Below, in pieces: positions 25,394 through 33,370 of a stretch of 64,000 nt of DNA; the stretch's first letter is position 1, and every line of letters starts with the position of its first letter. This DNA comes from Lewinella sp. LCG006 (GTDB lineage Bacteria; Bacteroidota; Bacteroidia; Chitinophagales; Saprospiraceae). The stretch lies in assembly GCF_040784935.1 (NCBI RefSeq), contig NZ_CP160680.1, forward strand, positions 3,566,501-3,630,500, in the 5' to 3' direction. The notes under the pieces were generated by a model, which was not told where the DNA came from, did no database searches, and saw nothing but the letters and a program-made list of their open reading frames with translations. The translations under genes and the position numbers were made by a program.

Positions 25394-27580
25394 TTATCGC
25401 TGTACGATAATCTTTTCAAACACCTGATAACCATTTCCGCTGATCTGGAGCAGGTAAATGCCAGCAGGAAGATTAGCTAAATGGAGGGTTTGGGTGCGTT
25501 GCAAAGGCTTTGCCGGGATCAATACTTTTCCGGTCAAGCTTACTACCGAAATCATTGCGTCGGCGTAGTTGTTCATCTCAGGAATAGAAACGTTCATTAC
25601 ATCGGTGGCAGGGTTGGGACTCAGATTGATGGCGATCTCTAGCCCGGCTTCCCTGGTGCTGGAAATATCGCCAGGGGTGGCAATTTTCAGTGTATTTTGT
25701 ACTCTGTTGACGAACCATAAGTTGCCATCAGGGCCAATTTTGATACCTGTAAGTCCTAGTTCGCCAGTAACAATACGGGTGATTTCAGCAAAATCATTGG
25801 CCATGTCATAAGCAACAATATCGCCCGTAGCGTAGTCGCCTACGTAAAGAATACCATCGAAAATTTCAATACCACAAGGAGCTTCCAGGCCGCTTTCGAT
25901 AATCGTTTCAGTGGTAAAGCCCGTAATTCGCAAGTGCTCCGCCAGTGGTTCATTGATTTCGGGAAGATTGACCGAGCCTGTTCCTGAATTAATATCGAGG
26001 CGCATTACACGATCATTGCCATTGTCTACAAAATAGAGCCAGCCAGTAGCTTTGTCCAAGACCAAATGATTGGGAATATTGCTATCGGCGGTAATACCAA
26101 TTCCTTTGTAGCGATGCACTTTTCCATCAGAGTGGTCATCGTTGCCAGGGCCATGATCCTCAGCAAAGTCATAGCGAACAATATCTTTGTTCCAATCATC
26201 ATAGACCCAGAATACATTATCTACTTCATGAGCAATGCCCATGGTGTAAGGGCTACCGTGCAGCATATCCAGGTGACTGCCATTTCCACCGGAAGGCTGG
26301 GCGTAGATCTCTGGGTCACTCGACCAAAGTGCTGGCCCCGTAAAGGTCCCTCCGTTGTGGTTGGCATCTTGTACCCCGGCGGAGTTGGCAAAGTTGAAGT
26401 TGTCATTGCTAAAAGCTATACCCGTTGGCAAGGACATAAAATGCCAGGAATTACCATCTACTTTTTCCTCGAAGCCCGGGTTGTCAGAGGTACTTCCGGA
26501 CATGGTCAAGGTACTACCACCTATATTTTCGGTACGTTGATTGATGACCCACAGTTCATCCTTGCCCAAGATTGGAAAGAAATCCAGGTCGGTAGGCTTG
26601 TCAAGAAAATTAGTGGCACCTTCTACTTCTGAGATAATTGCAGGAGCTGCTGCAAATTCGGTGATTTTATTAGGAGGAACAACCAAGTCGAATATTTCTG
26701 AAGCAAAAGACAGGGCATTGTTCGTCTGGTCTTCATCATTGGCCATATTAACCGAAACGATGGATACTTCTACTTCAAAAACACCAGGACTATCAGGTAT
26801 CCAAGGAGTTGCCATGGTGAAGGTGTAGTAGCTGAATGCAGGAATGTCCAATCCTTCCAAAGTTTCGACAACCGGAGCAGCTCCAGTAATGGAATAACTC
26901 AGCTCTAAGGTGTTGATTGCGTTCACACCTGCATTATAAATGGTGCCATTCAGCGTCAGTGGACGACCTACTTCGCCGAATAAACGGCGATCAAGTTCGA
27001 CGAGTGAAACCTCCAACGCAGGCGGTACTTCAACCGTCACGTTGTCGATGGCAAAACCGTAGAGCCAACCACCGCCATCATCATAGCGAAAGCCTACGAG
27101 TACGTTGGTTTCCCCTGCATAAGCACTTAGGTCGACGTTGTGGCGATCCCAGCTGCCGTGGCCATGGAGGTCTTCCAGTACGGTCCAGGTCGTTCCATCC
27201 AGCGATACTTCAATGGTAGCATCTTCCTGATTGCCCTGGTAGGATTGGTCGGTGTAAAAAGCATCAAAACCTACCACTACGCTGGTTACATCACTGAGAT
27301 CAAGCGGTGGCATAATCAAGTATTCATTACTTTTGTTGCAATTGCAAGCATCATCATTGGTTGCAATAATACGACTGGAACCATTGCTCTCAATGGGAAA
27401 CGACTGGCTGGATAATGCTGGTGCAGAACCTACTAACCAACCGCCGTCAGTGGCATTTGTAGTAATGGTCCAGCCATCAGGAAAGGTAAGACCTTCAAAA
27501 TTTTCTTCAAAAATAACCTGGGCCGATAGTGTTCCCAACATTATTAGGGACGATAAAAGGGTAGCAATTAATTTATTCAT
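25394..27580 (-). CDS. T9SS type A secreted protein with cleaved-adhesin and NHL-like propeller domains
   Basis: Start placed at 27580 (MNKLIATLLSSLIMLGTLSAQ signal peptide); 728 residues. Residues about 22-180 match a cleaved-adhesin/MAM-like domain (FEENFEGLTFPDGWTITTNA, LGLSSQSFP-type pattern, VGFRYDDGGGWLYGFAIDNV). A beta-sandwich of about 110 residues follows, then an NHL/YVTN-like propeller (NHLVLDKATGWLYFVDNGND, GPDGNLWFVN). The end is a type A T9SS sorting domain (LSPNPATDVMNV, LPAGIYLLQISG). It is secreted or surface-attached, function unknown. Domain content resembles copper-island-associated secreted proteins but no metal motif is clear. Confidence 0.82.
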   Translation of the reverse strand: MNKLIATLLSSLIMLGTLSAQVIFEENFEGLTFPDGWTITTNATDGGWLVGSAPALSSQSFPIESNGSSRIIATNDDACNCNKSNEYLIMPPLDLSDVTSVVVGFDAFYTDQSYQGNQEDATIEVSLDGTTWTVLEDLHGHGSWDRHNVDLSAYAGETNVLVGFRYDDGGGWLYGFAIDNVTVEVPPALEVSLVELDRRLFGEVGRPLTLNGTIYNAGVNAINTLELSYSITGAAPVVETLEGLDIPAFSYYTFTMATPWIPDSPGVFEVEVSIVSVNMANDEDQTNNALSFASEIFDLVVPPNKITEFAAAPAIISEVEGATNFLDKPTDLDFFPILGKDELWVINQRTENIGGSTLTMSGSTSDNPGFEEKVDGNSWHFMSLPTGIAFSNDNFNFANSAGVQDANHNGGTFTGPALWSSDPEIYAQPSGGNGSHLDMLHGSPYTMGIAHEVDNVFWVYDDWNKDIVRYDFAEDHGPGNDDHSDGKVHRYKGIGITADSNIPNHLVLDKATGWLYFVDNGNDRVMRLDINSGTGSVNLPEINEPLAEHLRITGFTTETIIESGLEAPCGIEIFDGILYVGDYATGDIVAYDMANDFAEITRIVTGELGLTGIKIGPDGNLWFVNRVQNTLKIATPGDISSTREAGLEIAINLSPNPATDVMNVSIPEMNNYADAMISVVSLTGKVLIPAKPLQRTQTLHLANLPAGIYLLQISGNGYQVFEKIIVQR

Positions 27581-27599
27581 TTTACTGATTATAGGATAA

Positions 27600-27643
27600 A
27601 AAAGGAAACGATCCATTAGGCCGGAAGCAAATCACTCCCGGCC
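27600..27643 (-). terminator. terminator after the heavy-metal-binding lipoprotein
   Basis: On the minus strand a GGCCGGGAG / CTTCCGGCC stem (27643-27619) lies 10 bp after the stop at 27654 and is followed by a T-rich CCTTTTTT. Confidence 0.6.
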
Positions 27644-27653
27644 TGCTCGTTTT

Positions 27654-27950
27654 TTAATGATTATGTCCTTCGTGGTCACCGTGGTCATGCCCTTCATGAT
27701 CGTCGTGAGAATGCTCTCCTTCTTTGGCGTTCTCATTCTTGACGTAATCCATGCCGCACACGGGGCATTTTCCGGGTTCTTCACTGCCCGATCCTGAGCA
27801 ATGCATGGGGCAGATGTAAGCGGAGGTATACTCTTTGCCTTGCTGCTCGGTACCATCGCCGTGATCGTGGCTGTGGTTTCCGCAGGCGGTAAATAGGGCG
27901 CTTGAGCCGACGAAGGCCAGTAAAAACATTAAGAATTTCAGATTTTTCAT
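27654..27950 (-). CDS. small heavy-metal-binding-domain lipoprotein
   Basis: Start placed at 27950 (MKNLKFLMFLL); 98 residues. The lipobox LFTACGN gives a lipidated Cys. The middle holds a heavy-metal-binding domain (HMBD) signature, YICPMH then PGKCPVCGMDYV, as found in Cus/Sil adaptors. Both ends are His/Asp/Glu-rich (NHSHDHGDG; HSHDDHEGHDHGDHEGHNH), well suited to chelating Cu, Zn or Ni. It probably buffers copper in the periplasm for the CusABC pump. It reads in the same direction as cusB but is now separated from it by the insertion sequence. Confidence 0.85.
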   Translation of the reverse strand: MKNLKFLMFLLAFVGSSALFTACGNHSHDHGDGTEQQGKEYTSAYICPMHCSGSGSEEPGKCPVCGMDYVKNENAKEGEHSHDDHEGHDHGDHEGHNH

Positions 27951-28049
27951 TTTTTCAAATTTTGAAGTAGTTAAAAAGAATGATTTATTGATCGTGCGTA
28001 AGTGACGGATTAAAAACAACTGATTCCATTCCTGCCTGCCATCCGCCGG

Positions 28050-28066
28050 CTAATCTTTATACACAT
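28050..28066. repeat. left terminal inverted repeat of the insertion sequence
   Basis: CTAATCTTTATACACAT, the exact complement of the right end; the transposase stop codon begins at the next base. Confidence 0.95.
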
Positions 28067-29500
28067 TTAATCAAGCTTAATTTGATTGACAATTCGCCAA
28101 GCGGAGAGTTGCTCCTGAAATCTTCGCCATCCCCAGCGCATGGTTTTTGGCCCTGGTGGCGACTGGCTTTTGTAGCCACTGTACCCCCCCATTCTGCCGA
28201 TTAACCATGCCAATCGAGCCAAGGACTCAGGAGGGTGGGGATTTTTTTGCTTTTGGGTTTGACCCTCATAGATCGGAATAAGTAGTTCCACGAAAGTCAG
28301 ATCCTGCGTATCGATTAGTAATGTAGCCTTTTCTTGGTAGACATGGTCGCGGTCTTTGAGCAATTGTAATAAATGCAATGCCGCCTGCATGGCCATGATC
28401 ACGAGTCGTTTCATAGCAATGCCTGATTCAACCTGAGCGGATTCGCATTCTAGCCCTTTGGTTTTTAACAAGCTAAAAAGCTCCTCAATATTCCATCTAT
28501 TTTGGTAGATATCGACAATTTTCAATGCTTGATGCTCATTTTCAATGACCATATCCGTCCAGATCGTCCAATGAACAGGAGCCTCGCCATCAGGTACGCT
28601 GTGTTCCAATTCTTTGAGTTGTACAAAGTATAATGGAATTCGGTCTGGCCCTTGCGCTTTGGTACGATCTTTAGGCCGGGCAATCTCTACCCGACCATAA
28701 CTCAAGGCCATCTTTGCTTTTCGGGCTTTGCGCTTTTTTTGTCTTGGGATAGCTACTTCAATGACGAGTCCCTTGGTAGCTTGCTCTTCTAAATACTGCC
28801 ACAATAAATGCTTGCTGTCAGACTCGTCATAAATCACCCGCTGCTTGCTAGTGCGAATAACCAAATGATGATTGGGGGGCATTGGCTTAGCGAAGAGTTC
28901 GTAGATATCCCCTTCCCGATCCATGACATGAACAACTTTTCCCCGATGCCCCTTTAAAACTTGTGTACTATAATCTATACTCTCCAACCAGCGATAAGAA
29001 CTCTTCTGCTCAATAGGCTGCCTCTTGTAATTACGCTCATGTCGATTCGGTTGGTCTACACATCGATTCCAGATATGAAGGTGTGTGTAGCCCAATGGAA
29101 ATCCACTATCGCCATCCAACACAAGGCCGGGATGAAGAAAAAAACCGAATTCTTGATTCGTATCATCTTTCCAAAGTGGCCCCAAGTCCTCATCCGACTC
29201 ACTTAAACGCCCCTTATGGCCAATTGCATTATAGTCGGTCGTGTCTTGTATGACATATAAATCCCGGTCAGCATACTCCTCCGTATACCAAGACTGGGTA
29301 ATACTGTTCACCAGAGCATCCATACTCAATCGATTGTTATTTAAAAATCGACTCATCCCCATTCGTTCTCGATGGTGTGTATTCAGTCGATTGGGAACAC
29401 CGCTGCCACTTTTTATCATCTGATGTAATATACGGTTTGCTCGTTTTTCTAAGCGAGCATCACCTAATTTATGATCAAATACTACACTAATAGCTGTCAT
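28067..29500 (-). CDS. IS4-family (Tn5-like) transposase
   Basis: I start it at the ATG at 29500 rather than a GTG at 29509; 477 residues. The N-terminal domain has the Tn5-type DNA-binding segment (ARLEKRANRILHQM). The catalytic DDE set is visible: Asp in QDTTDYN, Asp in VMDREGDIYELF and the Y-R-E-K signature YQNRWNIEELFSLLKTKG. It cuts and pastes the element by recognising the 17-bp ends. The gene fills the element almost end to end and shows no frameshift, so it is probably active. Confidence 0.95.
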   Translation of the reverse strand: MTAISVVFDHKLGDARLEKRANRILHQMIKSGSGVPNRLNTHHRERMGMSRFLNNNRLSMDALVNSITQSWYTEEYADRDLYVIQDTTDYNAIGHKGRLSESDEDLGPLWKDDTNQEFGFFLHPGLVLDGDSGFPLGYTHLHIWNRCVDQPNRHERNYKRQPIEQKSSYRWLESIDYSTQVLKGHRGKVVHVMDREGDIYELFAKPMPPNHHLVIRTSKQRVIYDESDSKHLLWQYLEEQATKGLVIEVAIPRQKKRKARKAKMALSYGRVEIARPKDRTKAQGPDRIPLYFVQLKELEHSVPDGEAPVHWTIWTDMVIENEHQALKIVDIYQNRWNIEELFSLLKTKGLECESAQVESGIAMKRLVIMAMQAALHLLQLLKDRDHVYQEKATLLIDTQDLTFVELLIPIYEGQTQKQKNPHPPESLARLAWLIGRMGGYSGYKSQSPPGPKTMRWGWRRFQEQLSAWRIVNQIKLD

Positions 29501-29583
29501 AATTAACACGTGATTAAGTAGATATTACTGCGATTGCTTAGGCAGATCGTGTACGCCTCTACAAATATATTCGTAATCTTGCG

Positions 29584-29600
29584 ATGTGTATAAAGATTAG
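29584..29600. repeat. right terminal inverted repeat of the insertion sequence
   Basis: ATGTGTATAAAGATTAG, a perfect match to the left end in inverted orientation, followed by the 10-bp target duplication. Confidence 0.95.
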
Positions 29601-29660
29601 CATCCGCCGGGCAGGCAGGTAAGGCCCCTGCAGGAGGTACGCCCCAATTGTCCCGATTAA

Positions 29661-31433
29661 TCACTCCGGTTCTAATGCGACAATGGTCTCTTCAATGATG
29701 CCACAATGCAGCATCGCCTCCCCAAAATAGGGATTCAATACCTTATCCTCGGCACTTAGCCAATCGGCACCATTGTCGTCGAAGGCCATGGGGCAATGTT
29801 GAATATATAAAGTGTCGGAAGCTGCACCAAAAACTTTGACGGCATGAATGAGGGCCTGCGAAAGGAAATCAAACTGCTTGCGCTGGGTTTCCAGGTCTTT
29901 GGTGGTGGTGATTTTTTCGCTGTGCGCTTGTAGGGCTTGCAATTGTTCCATCCAATAAAGGTGAGCATCTCCTTTGAGCAGGCTCATGTCTACTTTACTC
30001 AGCGATTGCCGCATCAGTTGGGCTGCCGCTTCAGCTGCTGTTGCATCGGAGGCTACCAGTGCATCCTTGACCTGAAGGTAGGCATTCACGGTATGGGTAA
30101 GCTGTCGTTGGAATGCAGCAGGGGTGAGGGCTTGATAATCGGGGAGTACGGCTGCTGCTGTGGCCTCATTTTTCAGGGCTACCTCCTTGTTCATCATACT
30201 CGCCTGGTTGTTGAGTTGCGCAGCGGCATCAATGGCAAAACTACCATAAGTGACGACTTCCTCACCTCTTGCCAGTCCACTGGTGACCTGATAGAAATCC
30301 CCTACGGCTTCGCCTACTTCCACTTCCCGGTATTGGAAAGAAGGTACCGTAGCCTCCTGAATTTTGACGTAAACGACGGAGCGTGGGCCCGTCCACAAGA
30401 CAGCAGATTTTGGGACCATCAAGGCAGTGTTCGCACCAGTGGTTTGTTGCACGTTGCCGTACACCAGCATCTCGGGTTTGAGCAGTCTTTGCGGGTTATC
30501 CACTTCGGTGCGTAATGATGCTGTACGAGTACGGGGATTGATCACCGGATCGATGAAGGTGACGCGCGCATTAAAGGTTCGGTTGGGGATGGCCGGTGTG
30601 GTGAATTCGATACGATCGCCCATTTTCAGGTGCGCCAGATCATCTTCGTAGGCTTCAAAAAGCACCCACACTTTGCTGAGGTTGACCAGTGCAAAGAGGG
30701 GTTCACCCTGGCGAACATAATCTCCTACGGCGACCATTTTGTTGGTGACAATACCACTTTCATCTGCGAATACGGTGAAGGTTTCCTGAATGACACCTTC
30801 TTCCTCAATGCGGGTGATGGTAGCTTCGGGGATTTTCCAATAGCGGAGTTTGTTGCGTGCCGCAGGCAGTAGCCCAGGGCTAACGTCGGCAAGCTTACGC
30901 GCTTCGAGAAGTTCACGTTGTGCGGTGATCAACTCAGGAACATAAAGGTCTGCCAGTTTTTGTCCTTTTTTGACCTGTTCTCCAGTGAAGGTGACGTACA
31001 GTTTCTCTATACGACCTGGCACGTGAGCCACTTGGGAAGAAGCCAGGCGTTCGTCGGACTGCACCGTTCCTGAAAGCCTCAGGGTGGTATTTTCTGCGCT
31101 GTTGGATGTTCCCACGATGGTGGTCTGAATATCGGATAAACGTATAGCTTCTTCCGTCATTTGCAACACCAGAGGATCATCGGATGCGTTGTCGTCTAGC
31201 TGGATGAGATCCATCCCACAGATGGGGCAGTCGCCGGGTTCATTCTGTCGAATTTGGGGATGCATGGAGCAGGTCCATATGGCTTCTGTTGTGCTGCCTG
31301 GTATTGTGTCTCCATGATCGTGAGTAGGGCTTGATGCTGTTGTTCTAAAACTCATGATGGCTACACTCAGTAAGGCTCCCAGGAGGATGCCAGCGATACC
31401 AAATAGCCACTTTTTATTGCTTTGTTGATCCAT
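29661..31433 (-). CDS. cusB: CusB-type RND efflux adaptor with heavy-metal-binding domain
   Basis: 590 residues. An N-terminal membrane anchor (LFGIAGILLGALLSVAIMSF) is followed by an HMBD (WTCSMHPQIRQNEPGDCPIC then GMDLI). Next come the barrel-sandwich hybrid and alpha-hairpin (LRLSGTVQSDERLASSQVAH, LYVPELITAQRELLEARK) and beta-barrel domains (GDRIEFTTPAIPNRTFNARV) of CusB. The last 170 residues match a DUF3347-like domain with Cys/His (HCPMAFDDNGADW, LHCGI), often seen in Bacteroidota copper adaptors. It links the inner-membrane CusA pump to the CusC channel in the periplasm. It lies 7 bp after cusC; same operon. Confidence 0.92.
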   Translation of the reverse strand: MDQQSNKKWLFGIAGILLGALLSVAIMSFRTTASSPTHDHGDTIPGSTTEAIWTCSMHPQIRQNEPGDCPICGMDLIQLDDNASDDPLVLQMTEEAIRLSDIQTTIVGTSNSAENTTLRLSGTVQSDERLASSQVAHVPGRIEKLYVTFTGEQVKKGQKLADLYVPELITAQRELLEARKLADVSPGLLPAARNKLRYWKIPEATITRIEEEGVIQETFTVFADESGIVTNKMVAVGDYVRQGEPLFALVNLSKVWVLFEAYEDDLAHLKMGDRIEFTTPAIPNRTFNARVTFIDPVINPRTRTASLRTEVDNPQRLLKPEMLVYGNVQQTTGANTALMVPKSAVLWTGPRSVVYVKIQEATVPSFQYREVEVGEAVGDFYQVTSGLARGEEVVTYGSFAIDAAAQLNNQASMMNKEVALKNEATAAAVLPDYQALTPAAFQRQLTHTVNAYLQVKDALVASDATAAEAAAQLMRQSLSKVDMSLLKGDAHLYWMEQLQALQAHSEKITTTKDLETQRKQFDFLSQALIHAVKVFGAASDTLYIQHCPMAFDDNGADWLSAEDKVLNPYFGEAMLHCGIIEETIVALEPE

Positions 31434-31440
31434 TTCTTTT

Positions 31441-32667
31441 TTATTTTATTGCAACGAATTGCTCTATTTTACTTTTTGCCAAATGTGTTTGTACACTGGC
31501 TTTTAACCATTGTAAGCGGTAGCGGATAAGGTCTTGTTCGAGACGAAGTAGTTCTGCAAAATCACCACCCTGAGCACTGTATTGATCCTGGAGGATTTGT
31601 AAGGTGGTTTGGGTCAGGCTGATCTGTTTTTCCAGGAAATCCTTCTGCAACATAGCCGCACGGTGGTTGCTGTAGGCTTGTTCTACCATGGCCAGCATTC
31701 GGCTGAGGGCATTGTCTTCCTGTTGGGAGAGACCCAGTATGCGAAACTGTTCCTCGCGTTCGCGGGCGCGGTATTGCTCTCTGAAGAGTGGTACTTTGAT
31801 GGTGGCTCGCAGCATGAGGATATCACGACCGTTGCTGGGTACCATCATATCGGTGCGTTCGTTGACCATGATATAATCGACGCCTACACCGAAGGAGGGT
31901 CTGGTATTCAGGTCATTGAGTGCGATCATTTGTCGGGATACCTCTTGTTGTTGCTGGAGCATCCGCAATTGAGGGTGGTACTGTCGGAGATAAGCTTCGA
32001 GCGTGTCTTGCTGAAAGGGCAGTGCTGTAAATACCAGGCTGTCATTCAATGACAAGGGGGCTTGTAACTCCCGCTGGCGCAATTGGTTGATGGTTACCGT
32101 AGGAGGTACTTCTGCTTCGGCAAGGAGCGCCAGCTGCTGTAATAGTTCTTCCTTTTTCAATTGTACCCGTAGTACATCTGCCAGCGTGGCTCGGCCGCTT
32201 TCTACTTTCGCCAGTGCCAACTGTTCCAGCGCATCAAGTAGTTGCAGGTTTTCCTGGATGATGGTCTGGCTGTGCTGTATTTCGTAGAGTTGCAGGTAGG
32301 CTTGTCGCAATTCAAAAAGAAGATTCAGTGCTTCGGCACCGATGCGCTCGTAAGCGGCCTTGGCTTTGGTTATTTCCAACTTCTCTTTCTGCGACAGTGT
32401 ACCAAACCAGGGCAACATCTGGGTTGCACTCACCCGTAGGACTTGTGGCCCCAGGCGGGTTTCTACTGGCAGTGGGAAGCCGCCCAGCCCCAGCTCCGGA
32501 TCAGGCAGTTGGCTCACTTGTGGTGCGCGCTCGCGGGCGGCGAGATACTCACTTTCGAGCGCTTTCAAAGCGGGGTTATTCGCCCGTACCTCTTCCACCA
32601 AAGCTTCCAGTGACTGCGCGTGCAGGCTGGTGGACAGTAGTAAGAGGAGGATTAGCAATTTATTCAT
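31441..32667 (-). CDS. cusC: TolC-family outer membrane channel of the Cus system
   Basis: 408 residues with signal peptide (LLILLLLLSTSLHAQ). Two long OEP coiled-coil repeats are visible (e.g. LNLLFELRQAYLQLYEIQHS; LSRMLAMVEQAYSNHRAAML), as in TolC/CusC/CzcC. An ELGLGGFPLPVETRLGPQVL region fits the beta-barrel strands. It forms the outer-membrane exit duct of the tripartite pump. The stop is 7 bp from the cusB start. Upstream, the usual contact with cusA is broken by the GxxExxY cassette. Gene symbol by context; czcC-type is equally possible. Confidence 0.87.
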   Translation of the reverse strand: MNKLLILLLLLSTSLHAQSLEALVEEVRANNPALKALESEYLAARERAPQVSQLPDPELGLGGFPLPVETRLGPQVLRVSATQMLPWFGTLSQKEKLEITKAKAAYERIGAEALNLLFELRQAYLQLYEIQHSQTIIQENLQLLDALEQLALAKVESGRATLADVLRVQLKKEELLQQLALLAEAEVPPTVTINQLRQRELQAPLSLNDSLVFTALPFQQDTLEAYLRQYHPQLRMLQQQQEVSRQMIALNDLNTRPSFGVGVDYIMVNERTDMMVPSNGRDILMLRATIKVPLFREQYRAREREEQFRILGLSQQEDNALSRMLAMVEQAYSNHRAAMLQKDFLEKQISLTQTTLQILQDQYSAQGGDFAELLRLEQDLIRYRLQWLKASVQTHLAKSKIEQFVAIK

Positions 32668-32681
32668 AGTTACGTTTTTAT

Positions 32682-32782
32682 AGGATGGAACACGGATAAA
32701 ACGGATTGAACAGGATTTTCACGGTTTTTTTAGTTTAGGAATCTGTGTAGATCCGTTGTATCCGTTCGATCTGCGTTCTATC
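32682..32782. repeat. palindromic repeat family B, full copy downstream of the GxxExxY gene
   Basis: Left arm AGGATGGAACACGGAT, middle AACGGATTGAACAGGATTTT, right arm ending GATCTGCGTTCTATC. It matches the copies at 10793 and 33257. Confidence 0.8.
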
Positions 32783-32792
32783 ACGTTAGCTT

Positions 32793-33248
32793 GGATGGAA
32801 CACGGATTTTTATTTCAAACTGTTTTCAAAAATTTTCCTGACCACTTTGGGTTCAAGTCCAAAATTGAGAAGTAGTCCTACTTCAATTTCTGTAGCTTTC
32901 AAGTAATTAATCAGTTGTGCTTCATGCGCTTCAATTAATCCTTCTGCAGCTTTCAATTCGATAATCACTTTCCCTTCCACGAGTAAATCCGCGAAATAAT
33001 TCCCCACCAGTTCTTCTTGGTAATAAACCTTAATGGACTGCTGTTGAACTACCGATAGGCCTAATCGCTTAAGTTCAAAAAGCATTGCGTTTTCATAGAC
33101 CTTTTCCAAAAAACCATGTCCTAATTCGTTATAGACATTGTAGTAAGCACGAATAATTTTCCCTGTCAAATCATTGTGAAGTAGCTCCATTGGTTTATTA
33201 CTTAAATCAGTGTAAATCCGTCTGATCCGTTGGATCCGTGGCCTATCA
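32793..33248. mobile_element. family B repeat split by a GxxExxY gene (putative cassette)
   Basis: The segment begins with the left end of a repeat copy (GGATGGAACACGGAT, 32793-32807), runs into the GxxExxY gene in place of the repeat's loop, and ends with the right half (AAATCAGTGTAAATCCG through GGATCCGTGGCCTATCA, about 33204-33248). A complete copy lies on each side (32682-32782 and 33257-33370). This suggests that repeat and gene move or are maintained together. No transposase is present. Confidence 0.55.
32810..33190 (-). CDS. GxxExxY-family protein (PD-(D/E)XK-like, PF13366 type)
   Basis: 126 residues starting at ATG 33190; the longer frame to 33268 is translated repeat sequence, so I reject it. 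The name-giving motif is GFLEKVY in LGHGFLEKVYENAMLFEL. FADLLVEGKVIIELKAAEGL is the nuclease-like core: Asp, then ELKA as the (D/E)XK element. The function of the family is not established; the fold suggests a DNA-acting nuclease. It is in the same direction as the cus genes but was clearly inserted between cusA and cusC with flanking family B repeats. Confidence 0.85.
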   Translation of the reverse strand: MELLHNDLTGKIIRAYYNVYNELGHGFLEKVYENAMLFELKRLGLSVVQQQSIKVYYQEELVGNYFADLLVEGKVIIELKAAEGLIEAHEAQLINYLKATEIEVGLLLNFGLEPKVVRKIFENSLK

Positions 33249-33256
33249 TGTTTTGC

Positions 33257-33370
33257 AGGATGGAACACGGATGTAACGGATTAAACAGGATTTTCACAGT
33301 TTTTTTTGTTTAGAAATCTGTGTTGATCCGTCTGATCCCTGACAGCAGCAGGCAGGCGTAGCCTATCACG
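33257..33370. repeat. palindromic repeat family B, full copy overlapping the cusA stop
   Basis: Left arm AGGATGGAACACGGATG, middle AAACAGGATTTTCACAG, right part AATCTGTGTTGATCCGTC, then CAGCAGGCAGGC and CCTATCACG. The last bases supply the cusA stop codon (33366-33368), so the repeat has replaced the natural end of that gene. Confidence 0.8.

Larger units (their letters stand above)
28050..29600 (-). mobile_element. complete IS4-family insertion sequence (1551 bp)
   Basis: Perfect 17-bp terminal inverted repeats, CTAATCTTTATACACAT at 28050-28066 and its complement at 29584-29600, enclose one transposase gene. A 10-bp target duplication CATCCGCCGG occurs immediately outside both ends (28040-28049 and 29601-29610). 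Family IS4 elements make 10-12 bp duplications. Intact ends, intact gene and identical duplication indicate recent insertion. The reconstructed target is CCTGCCTGCC-ATCCGCC-GGGCAGGCAGG, the loop region of a dispersed palindrome. Confidence 0.95.

Noticed and set aside
33191-33268. N-terminal extension of the GxxExxY gene
   Set aside because: The added residues are translated family B repeat; the family starts near MELLHNDL.
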